From positions 3,753,858-3,817,857 of the forward strand of contig NW_020653337.1 of assembly GCF_003589595.1 (NCBI RefSeq): DNA of 64,000 bases, given 5' to 3'. The notes beneath the pieces were generated by a model. That model had not been told where the DNA came from and did not search any database. It saw only the letters and a list, made by a program, of their open reading frames with translations. Within the stretch, counting starts at the first letter, position 1. Each line of letters begins with the position of its first letter. This document shows positions 12,601 to 25,900 of this stretch, one piece after another. The stretch comes from Hyposmocoma kahamanoa. Its lineage: Eukaryota; Arthropoda; Insecta; Lepidoptera; Cosmopterigidae. The position numbers and the translations under genes are program-made.

Positions 12601-15600
12601 CGATAATTTCTTAAGTGGGCTATAAGAACCCCCGAGGGTCAACTCCAATCACCCAAGTCAGCAATAAATCTGCTTGACGGCAGAAATAGATAAGGTGGTA
12701 GTACTTCCCTAGACGCACATAAAGAGGTCTACTGCTATTAACCCTTCGAGGAGTTTCTTAAGCTGAATAAAGTGACATTTGGAAGTGTTCAAGGATGCAA
12801 GCGTTTATGATTTCCTGACAATTGTGGAAGACAGACACAGGGACAATGGCCTACTAAGGCACTAATCCACCCTTCTTTGAAGTTTGCGAACTCTTTATTA
12901 TAGTTATATAAGCCATTTACTTTATTTATTGAGTTTACGATGATCGTGACATTTTTAACATTTATATTGTTTAATTGGTTTTCAGGTACCTTTTAATATC
13001 GTTGTTCGTGACAGCTCTCTTTTCTACTTACTACATGGCTAAACTGGGCAACAAACCAGCAGATAATTTAGGTAAATCACAAATGATTGTTGAGTAATTT
13101 TAAAACTAATGGAAGAGTCAGTTTTGCGTTTACCAATATCCATTGTTTAATAGGCAGGTACATCCAAAAAAGTCCGACGTTAAGTGGTTTTATTTTTTAA
13201 TGGTGGAAATAAAATTATTTATTACGGGCCGCTAAAAACTCCAGATGCCAAATTTAAGAAAAACTAATCTTCCTCCTTCGATCATTGTTGAGAATCGTGA
13301 CTTTGAGTATGTATACCGTCATTAAATCTTCTCCACTCCTCTCTGTCTTCGGCCAGGTGATTTTACATTCACCGGTACTGCCAGGTTTTCAGCCACCTGG
13401 TCACACCGTCGTTTCGAACTCCGTTCCCTATGTCGCTTGCCCTCAATTTGGCCCGCAACAATTAGTTTTCCAAAATTGTCAGCGCTTCTGCATGCGATGT
13501 GGCCAAAGATTGTAGAATGCGAAGTAAACAGACGGAGGGTAAACATTTGTGATTTTTCAGCAGCAATTCCTTAAGTAGATACGGAGACATTCCTATGATG
13601 TGCAGTCCAGGGAATCCTTAGAAAAATTAATAGTGGATTTATTTTCATTTTGTTGCCACGTCTCTACTTGCGGATTCTAAGACACCTGTATGCATTTTCC
13701 AGCATCAAAAATTGCCAAGTCATTTTGCATAAAGAAGAACGGTCTCGACCTAGTAAAGAAGATTGAAGATGACATTCCCGTTGTTCACGGCATGAGAACT
13801 TTGACTGCTTTGATATTCACCTTTCAACACGAGGTATTTTTCAGGAACTCAGGTCCTATGCTTAATGGATTGGATGTCGACAGGGTAAGTTTTATTTAAA
13901 GTTGATTTTATGCACAAGCAAGCACTGCAGTTTTATATACCATTAATTAATTAATTATCATGATTTGACAATAGCTATTAAGACTCGGCACTCACTAACG
14001 GACGGGACGGAGGATTCTTAGATGACGAAAGGTAATATACGTTAAGGTTATGGAATTATAGTTAAAATTCCAATGATAATGCTCGTAGCTACAAAAACAA
14101 ACTGCGGTATGCTTAGCAGCCTTGGAGATGCTTCGGCAGCCCTGAAGATGCTTCGGCAGCCTTCGGGATGCCTCGACAGGCTTTGGGACGCCGAGTACGA
14201 CTATGCGTGTTGCGGAGTGAGGGGAGGCAGAGATCTGAAGAGAGGCCAGGCGCGAGCATGATTTCAGCTACTGAATCCTTCGGCATGCCTAAGGATGCTT
14301 TGGCATGTTTAAATTGTATCCCCTGTCGAGTCGTCCCGTCAGTGGGCGCCGTACCTAAGCGAGATTGACTAATTTGGCAGGCACTTTCTTCAATCATCTT
14401 GTTGTTAAATATCGTCTAAAAATCTTGTTGAAATTATCTTGTGTGCTTTTTTTCCTAGGGCAGCATGTTAAATGAGACATGCATTAATCTATACCATTTT
14501 CACAGCATATGGACTTCGGTTCCGTAACGATGCACTCGGATCTTCTGACTGACACTTGTCTAATGATGTCAGGCATGTTACTTGCTAAAGGACTTATAGA
14601 CAAGCGAGGCAAACCTGAAAATCTGTTTACGAATTTATGGAAGCGATATGTAAGGTAAATACTTTAATTCTATGTTCTAAGAGTGCTAGCCGTGCAAGTG
14701 ACTTGAACAGGGACTTGTACAGCTAGCACGACAGGGTGCGACTTGCTCAAGCGACATAAAGCGCGAGATACTCTATTGTTACATATAATGTTATTTCGGA
14801 ATACAGATAGGTAACCCTGCAGTGACGCCATTGCGTCGCTGCTGCCACTACTAATTTTCATACAATATTTAGAATGTTGCAGACTAGATATTGTATGAAA
14901 ATTCGTAGTGGCGCTTCTACAAGCGTCTAATTTAAAAGCGCCCTTATTAAAAAAAATTAAATATATCTATTAATTGACCTTTTCAGATTAATACCATCAA
15001 TAGCCATAGTAGTATTTTACCTAAGTTCTGTGTCAATACACGCCGGCAGTGGCCCCATTTGGAACAGACTTGCTGGCCATGAAGCGAGAATGTGCCAGAA
15101 AAATGGCTGGCTCAATTTGTTGCTGTTGAATAATTATATTAATAGTGATGAAATGGTGAGTACCTAGCAGTAGTTCAAATATATTTGACTTTTTTATTAG
15201 AAATGAGTCAGTTCATAGCAATTGATTCTTATCAAGTACTTCATATCTTTACTTCTTGTCGCTCCCGGTTTCAAGCTTTCATCATTAATAATAATAATAA
15301 TAACGCACACATTCAACATAGCCCCGCACTAGGGAAACCCAGTGTCGCGGGTGCCATGGACACACACATATAGACAACCACAAATTACACCCAAACTCAC
15401 GAGAGAAATAAATGTAGGCCATACAAATATTTCTTCCGGCCCGAAAATCGAACCTGGAATCTATGCGTGGCAGTATAGCATGGCAACCGTTTGGCCACGA
15501 AGGCAGTCATAGCAAGTAGGGCAATACCCGCCTGTTAATGCCTACACTTCTCTCGGAGCCACGGACCAATAACTTAAGAGGCCTGCTGATCGCCATACTA

Positions 15601-16939
15601 CCGATCGTACCTTCGTACCTCTGAAAAAAGTCAAAATTCCGTCTTAGGGTCGAAACACGAAACAGAAATGTAGATTTTTTTGTTTGTAGAACTCGCAGGA
15701 CGCATCGCAACAATTTGAGAATTACTCCGCATCGCGCATTCCTGCGGGAATACGGGAACCGTGGCAGTGAGATGCCTTGCCGCAGGAAATCGCGTCGCGG
15801 CAATTCACGCCGCAGTTTTCTACGTTGCTTCGCAGTTTTGTGTTTCGACCCTTATATCTAGGCGGCGCTGATCGATAGCCTGGAAGCACTTTATATTACG
15901 TAAATAGCCGCGGATATCAATTGATTACTCTTTAATATGAAATATATTTATTTTATTTCCTTGTAATATTATTAAAATATTGATCGTGAGCTAAAATTAT
16001 TTTCTAAACATTGTGTGTTAGAAACTCATTTATAAATTGCCACTTGCGAATATGGGTAGAGTGCGCTAATACCAAACGAAATAAAAGAATAGCCGGCACT
16101 ATCCACAAAAATCTATGCAATAAGCGCCATCTAGTTGATTTGTTTGTTATCACTAGAAATTACAGTAGCTTTTATAAATTGCAAAAATAGCTACTTGGTA
16201 CCCGTCGCGACATCTGGTATACCAATGGGGACTAAATACCGGATTACGTTGTTTTGTATCACAATTAGCAATCGAATTGAGTTATTGGTCCATGAACGGA
16301 GCTCCACTGAGTTTATATTACAACTGTAATAATATGTGGAATGGCAGTGATGGCGTTCGGTCATTCAATAACTAACGATCGGTGTCACCTTAAAACTACC
16401 ACTAACTACTGTGCATATGTATCTTATTTTTTCTTTCGTTTAATGAGCAATTTAGTCTTCAAATTAAGTATATGTAATACACTATCGACGTGCCACCAAT
16501 GAAGAGCAGAATACCAAAAGATTGCAAAGGCTGTTGAATAGCAACTCGATGAGCCACTTCTTATAACTTTTAGCAGAATACCAAACGACCGAAATCCTGA
16601 TTTAAAATTGGCATACTCGGGGTTCTGATCACTAACAGCGTTTGCAAATTGACAACTCAACACTTATCAGTATAAGGGTCGTATTCTAGAACTCTACTCA
16701 ATGCTTAAGTCAGGACTTGAGTATGATTCAAAGCACTAGAAATCATACTCAAGTCCCTGCCATTAGGGTCGTATTTCCAGTGCTTGTGTTGCCAGTGCAA
16801 TCCTGACTTGAGCATTGAATAGAGTTCTAGAATACGACCCTTAGAGTGGTATGAAACAAAGAAACTTTTGACTTTAGCATCTTATATGTCTATTGGCATG
16901 CGCGTACACACATATATAATATCACGCTCATTCCCTCTC

Positions 16940-16989
<50 letters not shown>

Positions 16990-19900
16990 NNNNNNNNNNA
17001 CACACAGACGCACACGCACGCACGCACGCACACACGCACGCACGCACGCAGGCAAGCACGCACGCACGCACGCACGCACGAGCTCACGCACGCACGCACG
17101 CACGTACGCACGCTCGGACGCACGCACGCACGCACGCACGCACAGAACTTGTTAATTACTGTAGTAATTGTGGGAAAAAATAAACAACTACTATTATTAT
17201 TATTATTATTATTACAGGAGATTGCATCGGTGCAAACGTGCGACTCCCAAAGTGTAGCGATGCAATCGCGCGTTTGTATCGTTGCAATCACGAGCTTGCA
17301 TCGCGTTTTTAAAGATAGACGATTAGCGACTGCATCGCGTTTGTATCGCGTTTGCATCTCTGATAAAAGTCGGCGTGTGTAACCGCTCTTACATATTCAA
17401 TATTTCCTTTCCAGTGCTACATAATCCTTTGGTATGTACCAGCGGACTTCCAATTAACCATATTAGGGCTGGTATTATTTTACATCTACCACCACAACCA
17501 ACGACTCGGAAAGGTGGTCATTATTGGTGTCAGTGTATTAGCAATAGTGCTACCAGGTCTGGTGACCTATTTGTATGAATTACCGGCGACTATTATTTAT
17601 GACATTGGGTGAGTACGTGAGTTGGGGGAGGCAGAGATTACCTCCACTTGTGACATTCCTTACTTTTGCATTTCGGTAACTTTCGAAATATTGCCACTGG
17701 TAACGCCAGATACGAGTAGTTTGTGTCAGAGCTCGCATCTCCTTTTCCTTTCCTATCACAATCCATGCTACACCAAAGCCGCATAAACCGCCGGTGACTT
17801 TAAATATAGTGTGTGTGACGGTACAACATTCGAACATGAAAACATTTATTTTTATATACAAATTTTTAGATGATACCTTAGACTTACAAATAAATGGACG
17901 ACGGGTCTAATACAAAAACCAGGAAAAATATGTCCCAAGTCAACCTATTTAAACGTAGTGACATGTAAAGGAATATGAAAAAGCTAAAACGTTGAATTTA
18001 AATTGTAATGTCATCGCAGTACTGTCTAATTTTGCTTGCTTCGCTGTTAGTCGAACAAACGAAGACTAAAGCGTGAATGACGCTCTGTATGCGATTTTAA
18101 CGCCCTATAAGTTCGGACACTTTTTAGCGCGGACCCGACGTCCATATAAATGTAAGTCAATGGATGATACAGATCATTTAAATTTTTTTAATTAACTATC
18201 CGCATCTACGCCAGACAATTGAGCTGTGTACGCATTTTCATGGTGGCGTTATTGGTGGTCAGCCGCATGTGAAGAGAGGAAGCAGTATGAGCCCTTCAAC
18301 GTTCTGAACATAAAGGTTGGTGGTAGCACGGCTTCCCTTCCTTTTACTTTGCGAGCTCACCTATCCCGCAGCGCTCCACGAGCCATCGAAGATTTAATTT
18401 TTTTTCTTATTATAGCATCACCAGGCACCTAAACTCCTTTTTTGCTAATAAAAACTCAGTTACTCTGATTTTGCTTACCAATAAAACTGAAACTAAATAA
18501 ACACATTACCCAAATAATCGATTAAGTGGTCAGGTAACTTAGGGCGTCGACTGTACCTCTCCCTGACATTGAAAGAAAACGTGATGAAATCTGCGTGAAG
18601 AAGAGGCTCACAACTGTTAGAAAACGTGTGAAGTCATCAACCCGCATCGGGCTTTGACCTAAACTCTCTTCAGAGACCCTAATTCCACATTACCTTTGGC
18701 CTAATTCCAGAACAATGATAAACATCCGCTCCAATGCCGTATTCAATAGCACCTACATCAGAAGCCACCACCGAGCAACCAGCTACCTCCTCGGTATGGG
18801 GTTGGGCTACGTGCTCTCGGTCTATAAGCCTTCCAACTATGGAAAAGTTATTTCAAAGGTACAGTCAACAACACATCAAGCTATACACTCATTCAGCATT
18901 CAATTGAATTGTAGCTAAGGTTAGATATTAAGGGCCTAACCAAAAAACTCCGTACTATTACAAGTACTCCATGGAATGAGATTTTTTTTAAAGTAAAATA
19001 AACATAACTGCCACGGTAGCAGTACCCCTCAGATCTTTGCGATTAAAAGCTCTGAGTGGTACTGTAAATGGTGTGGACAGGCGTGTCGCCTGGTGGTAAG
19101 ACCAGGCGCACGACTTGTTCGTCCTGCCACTTGGTATCATAATAAAAAAATCTCCTACAGAACACCCTTCTAGAAAAAGCCTCCTGTAGGGCGCTTAGAC
19201 TAGGACTAGGCTCTTAGCTTAAATCTTTTGTTCAGCTCTTCCTTTAGTCGGGTAGCACACTCAATGTATTAGTGGCTAGCTGCTAAATTTCTTCAGAAAA
19301 TAAAACAAGTGGTCTTTTTTTTCAGAAAACCAGCATAATAATTTTCGTAAATCTATGCATATTAGCCTTAGGAACTATGGCGCTCGGTGGAGTATTTTAC
19401 ACCAGAGAATACAACGCGTTTGAAGCAGCCGCTTACGCTGCCAGTAACAGGGTTATGTGGGTGGTCGTTATGGCTGTGTTTGTTATTATTTGCGAGTATG
19501 GGGAACTGCGTAAGTAATAAGCTTATTAATTACAATGATAACTCATCTCAGAGGTTAACTAGAATTTTTCACATCAAGCATTAGACGAACTTGTAATCTT
19601 GTAAGTGAATTTAAAAAAAAACGGTTAGAGTGATTAACTCACGGTGACTTTTAGCAGCTATTTACACTTGCGATTTAAAGGCGACTGCATCGATGCAAAC
19701 CTGCGACTGCATCACGTTTGCATCGCTGCTTAAAATCGCGGGTTTAAGGCCTTATTCAGAGTGGCCCGGGCGCGTGTGCGTGTAAATCAAATCTACGTAG
19801 ACACTCGTTGCGTTCACAGGGGCCGCGCGTGCCGGTGCCCGCCTCGAGGCGAGCGCAGGTTTGTCTATTGGCTCGATCCGCCCGTACCTTTCACAGTGAT

Positions 19901-22900
19901 TGGTGTAGTGTCTAGTGTCTGTTTGCGATTTCGACGTGTGGATCTACCCGCTCGTAGCTGCTTCGGCACTGTGAAAGGGAAGACGCCAAGACCCGCGCGC
20001 TAGTACTCTGAATGAGCGCAGGAACACGAAGACGCCTTAGACCGTATCGATTTCTAGAAAGACAGGTAAAGGAATCAAATGCTGAAGTTGCATCATTACA
20101 TGAACAAAGCGGAAGTTACGACCACCTAACGACCTTGTCCGTGATGAACTAGCCCTGGGAGACAGGAATGTATGCAACAGTAAATTATGTAGTACTAAAT
20201 CGCAAGACCCAAGATTTTCCAAATTAAACAACCTGATAAGAAAGAAATCGAAAACACTTAAGAAACTAAAATCAGCAAAGTTAAATTTACACAAGGACAA
20301 GGTGAAGATGGCCGAACAAGTGAAAGATCTAGAGTTAGATCTTCAATCGCGAACTAAAGACCTACTTTCTACGCAGAAACAACTAAAAGAACTTTCAGCT
20401 GCAACTAATGAGCTTTTAAAGCTGGGTACTGAGTATAGAGAACTTACTCAAGTCCTTCTTCAGGATGAGCTTAGTGAAACAAATGATCCAATAGAAATAA
20501 ATCAGACTCCATCCTCACCATCAACAACGCAACCAGCACGTGCATCGTATGCCAGCGTTGCTGCAGGAAAGGGTATCTGCTCCACTACAACTGTTGACGT
20601 TCGACACAGTCAACGGTCAACCAAGACTATTAGAACTCCTACCAGGCCATCCAGAAGAACTGTAGTTTTTTCTGATAAAATAGGCGTAGGACTAGGCCAC
20701 CACCTAAGTAACTACTTACAACAAAGGGTAGTCAACTATTGCTATCCAGGAGCTACTTTTAGTCAAATTATTACACTGTTAAGTGGTTGCAACTTTGATA
20801 AATATACAACAGTGATTCTTATAATAGGTGATAGTAATAACATTAGTAAAAAAGAAGTAAATAGTAGCATTGACGTGTTCTTGAGAATTCATGAGAAGTG
20901 TGGGTGTAAATTCATACTAAGTGCATTCCCTTACTGCTCTAACCTAGGCATCGCTCGTAATAAGTATATATATAACATAAATTCGCACATTCATAATTTG
21001 ACTAGACGTCACAGTGAAGTTATATTTTGTTTTGACATTAATAAGTTCGTAAGGAACTTCATACTTTTTGAGGATAATTTACTTTTACCCATAAGGTATC
21101 TGAGACATGTAGCTAGTTTGCTATCTTTTAATATTAAGGACGCTGTTATAGAAGATATAACACAGTCCCACGACAATGCTCCTACTTTAAGCAGCAACAG
21201 TATACTTATTACTAACCATAATTTAAACTGAAATACACGACAACAGAAAAGTCTAATCGTTTCCATGTAGTACATCAAAATATTCAAGGCTTTTCTGGCA
21301 AAACATTAGAAATAAGTCTTTTTGTGCACGATATTTCCGTTGACGTGTTTTGTGTTACAGAACACTGGCTGAAAGACTACAAAGCAATTAACAACATAGA
21401 AAATTATGTAATAGTCAGTTCGTTCATAAGAAAGAGCTTTAGCCGAGGTGAATCCATGACTATTATTAAACGTAACTTAAAATATAAAGAGCGTAAGGGT
21501 ATCACAGATCTTTCTACTGAACGAACTATTCAGATTTCATGTGTGGAATTGTCGTCATATGTGTATACAGGCCCCCTCTGCTAATTTTAACGAGTTTGAA
21601 TTAATTATGGAAGATAGTTTAAAGCGGATTTTTCCAACCAAAAAAAAACCTAGTAATTTGTGTAGATTTCAATGTAAACCTGTTGGAAAACTGTTCTACT
21701 TCTGTAAGACTCATTAATTTATTTAAAAGTTTTAACTTGATAAATCTTTTCTTAGAACCAACTCGCATCACTGCCTCCTCTTATACTTGTATTGATAACA
21801 TCTTTTGTAACGATCTGCGTTACAAAAGCAGTGTCTAAATCAATAATAAATTGCTTAAGATCAGACTAAAGCGGCCAAACGGCTTCTTTTAATTGTAAAA
21901 TGAGCAAGAAGGTATACCAATTACTCTGCAGACCGATTACCACAGAACGCATCATTAGATTTCAAAATAATATCCGGCAATAGTTTAAATTCCCTACCCC
22001 ATATGTCGGAGGTTCAAATACTTTATATAGCACGATATTTGGTTTAATTAAAAATGAATTTGATAATGTATTTAAATCGAAAACATTAACTTTCCATAGA
22101 GAGACTAAATTAAAAAATAAACGACTGGGCAACAGTAGGTATTCATAAGAGTATGTCTCGTTTTTATGAGCTATATGCTATGAAAACTTATAATACTAAT
22201 TCCAATTTCATTAAATATGTTTGAAATTATTCAAAAATTTTTTTAAAAGTATCTGTAGCTGCTAAGGTTAAGTTTCACAGCGACAAATTTAGACAATCGA
22301 TAAATAAATCTAAAACTACTTGGAGCATAATAAATGAAGAGTCAGGCAGGGTTAAACAACACGATAGAGATATAGTTTTAGAATTAGACAGCAAACTTAT
22401 AAAATCTAAAGACAAGATAGCCCAAGCTTTTGAATCGTTCTTTTCGGAAACTGCTGTGAACACTATAGAATCATTAAATTCCTCCCCTTCTCTTGCTATT
22501 GATCTCCTAAAGGAAAATGTTAACGTTTGTGGCAGTTTATTTAATTTCCGTCATGTTAATCCACAAGACATCATAAAAGCTTTTAATCAACAGATGTTAA
22601 AAAAACTGAAGATCTCTGGGGTATATCAACTAAAGTTGTATACTCAGTTATTGATCTGGGGAAATTAGATCTGGAGACATTTAGCTGTAGCTTTCAATAG
22701 GTGCGTTGACGAAGGTGTTTTTCCCGATTTAATGAAATACAGCAAGGTTATTCCCTTATTCAAAAGCGGTAGGAAAGTTGATTCTAGCAACTATAGGCCC
22801 ATTTCAATTTTACCAGCTTTAAGTAAAATATTCGAAAAGGTTATGCTGACTCAATTACTGTCCTATTTCGGTAGGAACGTAAAGGAAAAATCATATTACA

Positions 22901-25900
22901 AAATTGAAGACTACGTGTTAGATAAAGATGTATGGAAAGACGACACGGCTCCAGAATCCACACAAATTTGATTCAAAGTGTATTCCATAGCGTTTAAGTT
23001 TATTTGAAAAGAGCAATCCCTAGAGTTTCTTGCTCGTTCTTCTCAGGGAGGTCAGCGTAGTGAACGAGCAGTAGCTTAAATGTGACGTTTTCAAGTGTAA
23101 ATTTATTTTACCTATGGAATAAATAATCTTTGACTTTGACTTTGACTTTGAGTCCTAAAGGTAGACGATAAGCGACTGCATTGCGACTGCATCGCGTTTG
23201 CATCGCTGCTAAAAGTCACCGTGTGTAATCGCTCTAATTGTTTTTCTTGACTACTTAGTACTAAATGGTCAAGTCGTGTATAAAATAAATATTTGTAGTT
23301 ATTTTATATACACTTGGAGAGGAAAGTAATTTGCTCAATTTGTACCAATCTTGCCCATTTAATAGTAACTAGTCTTAATCTATCTCCACAAGTAAATCGC
23401 CTGGGTGTAATAAGGTCACATCTGCAAAATGACAACTTTTCAGAAGAGAGGTTTAAAGATTTAGTAGCAGTAGATCTCCTTGTGAAAGATTTGGTCCAGG
23501 GAAGTTCCACCACCTTACCTATTTCTGCCGCCAAGCAGTAATATGAGCATTACGGGTGACGGGCGCAGTGCAGTGCCCCTGAGATCTTTGTTGCTTGAAG
23601 CTCTGTGTGACACTGCAACTGTTACGAACAGGCGTGTTACTTAACACCAGGCGCACGACTTGTTCGTCCTGTCACTTGATGTTAAAAAAAGATTATACTA
23701 ACAAAATTAGGCTATAACTTTTCTTTGTTTCACGTAGTTCGTATTATTGTTGCTTTATTACACCAGGGCTACAAAATAATAAAATTTAAGAATTTGTGAA
23801 AATTACTTATATCGGGTGAAAATTAATGATGTTTTATGTACAGCGCTTGTAAATGGATTTATGAGTTGGTCCGTGTTCGTTCCACTGAGTCGACTCTCTT
23901 ATGGGCTCTACCTGACTCACACAGCTGTAATACTACGCAATGTGTATGCTGCGCGAGCACCATCAAGGCAGGATCTTTTTACAATGGTCAGTGTAATATT
24001 TGTGCAAAGAAAGATAGAAAGAAAGAAAGAAATATATAAAGAAAGAAAGAAAGAAAATAAATTTATTCCGCACAAACACATATTACAAGTACAATATGAT
24101 TTTATGCTTAACACCTTCCCTCGGACCCTTTTCGAAGCGGCCGATTTAAAAGTAAAATTTACAAATAAAATTAAAAAGAAAATAAAAAAATGTGGACACG
24201 CATTAAAATAGGTACAACATATAAATAACTCAATTTTATCAGAAAAATAAAATTGTTATATGCCTACAGCGTTTTCAATTAGTTCACTATGTCTTTATGT
24301 ATGTCATGTTTCTCTATGCGTTATACAAATAAAATTTCTCCAGGCGTATTTTGCAGTATTAAAATGTGCTCTCTGAGTTTATTTTTGAAAGTATAAACGG
24401 ATTGTGAAGAACGCACGCAGTATATCGTTCCAAATTTTCGCCGCGGAGTATTTGAAACTGCCTGTTTAAAGCTTTTCTCGCATAGAAATCTCACGCTTTA
24501 TGTCGCTTTAGCGCAAGTCGCGCTCTATCGTGCTAGCCCTGCTGTTTTAAAATTCAATTTTGGTGTTAATTAAGTTAGGAAATGAAACTATTTTTCCGGA
24601 TTTAAATCTGGAAAAATAGTTTCATTTCCTATGTGTAACAATCGCGAAAACCTAAGAACTCGATATGTTAATTAAGTTGTTTTAAAATGGAGTTTTAAAA
24701 CAGTCATTGGAACCTAAAATATGTTCCCCTAACAAATCTACGAAATGTCGTTTACGTCCTTTTCACAAAACACCGACAACATTATTTTGGACATTTCACT
24801 AATGTTCCTTTAAATGTGCTTGTGTATAATCTTAAATAAAATATGTATACTTTTTATAAAAAAAACAACGGACCTCAAAAGTTTGTGGAAAAAACAATTT
24901 ACATTTACTTGCCAAGTTTTATTGACATTACTTAATGGAAACTGGGTGAAATCTAATAAACCAGATTCATCCCCTAAATTGCCAGTCTACCAGTGGAACA
25001 TTCAAAATGGGACTAATACTGAGGTATCCTCTCTCCAACAAAAGAGAATCATCGAAATCGGTTTACAAAATTGCTAGAGTCATCGCGTAACATACACACA
25101 AAAAAATACATTTGAGTTGAGAACCTCATCTTCTTTAAAAGTCGGTTAAAAAACAAGTCTAGGCTAGAACTGTGTGTTCTGGAAACCGCCGCAGGCTGTA
25201 TGAAGCCTTCTCAACAGTTACCTTTGGACGTACATCAATTATGCATGTGCAATTCTTCATCGCAGTAACACAAAGTCCAAGGCTACAACCATTAACCTAC
25301 TTACTACGAGTATGTTGGTTCTTCGTAGCGTTTTATTACTACTTTTATTACAGTTTACTAACTCCCTTGGCGTAGCCGCATTCTCATATATGCTCAGTCT
25401 TCTGATGTGGCTGCTTATTCAGGCGCCAGTCTCCGGTATTTTAAATGCTGTTATGAGTTCCAGGTAAGTTTTTTGCTTTATTTGTTTATTTAGACTTTAT
25501 AGTCGAACGTTGAAACTCACCCACACGATTTTAGTCTGTGTTAATCCGTACTTTGAACTACATACGCGCACACACGTGGCGCGCCGTATCGCGCGGTTTG
25601 TGTTGAGACAAAGGCCGGTATACACGAGGCTAGTTTTTCAAGAAAGGATAACAAGCTAGTGCTAGTAAGCAAGCAAGCCAGTAACTCTGGCTTCGTATAT
25701 ACAGGAAATTAGCTTCATTTCTGGGCTAGTAGCTAGCGTCTCAAGCTGGGATAGTTTAATAGGATGGGGTCCTATTTTAGCGACCACTGATTTTACTATC
25801 CTGGTTCATGTAGTTGCTTCGCCTGGCCGGCGAGGCTACACTAGTGTCCGATCCGTTAGAGTGCAACAACGACACGTTTTGTTTTCCCGGCCACTGACCA

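Larger units (their letters stand above)
19753..23152 (+). mobile_element. LINE, decayed, near full structure (ORF1, endonuclease, RT start, 3' UTR)
   Basis: A GC-rich 5' region (19755-20003), ORF1 to 21231, endonuclease remains (21236-21590), frameshifted ORF2 to 22975, then a large deletion to the 3' UTR, AATAAA and a TTTGAC tail at 23129-23152. RT is represented only by its start, SSNYRPISILPALSKIFEK at 22780-22840. Stops and frameshifts make it inactive. Same broad group as the 6905 LINE by RT and 3' UTR. Confidence 0.85.
19625..23237. repeat. GCATCG-rich MITE split by a LINE insertion
   Basis: The left part 19625-19752 starts TTAGAGTGATTAACTCACGG and the right part 23153-23237 ends CCGTGTGTAATCGCTCTAA, an exact kind of inverted partner. 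Joined, they follow the order of the 899-1220 copy. The LINE at 19753-23152 interrupts at a TTTAAGG / CTAAAGG site. Confidence 0.75.

Noticed and set aside
16890..17357. Long Cys/Val/Arg reading frame
   Set aside because: It is a translation of the CA/CACG microsatellite, including the N gap.
23987..24211. C-terminal extension of NRF-6-like exon k
   Set aside because: The frame stays open past the donor into a GAAA microsatellite; family alignment and phase require splicing at 23986.
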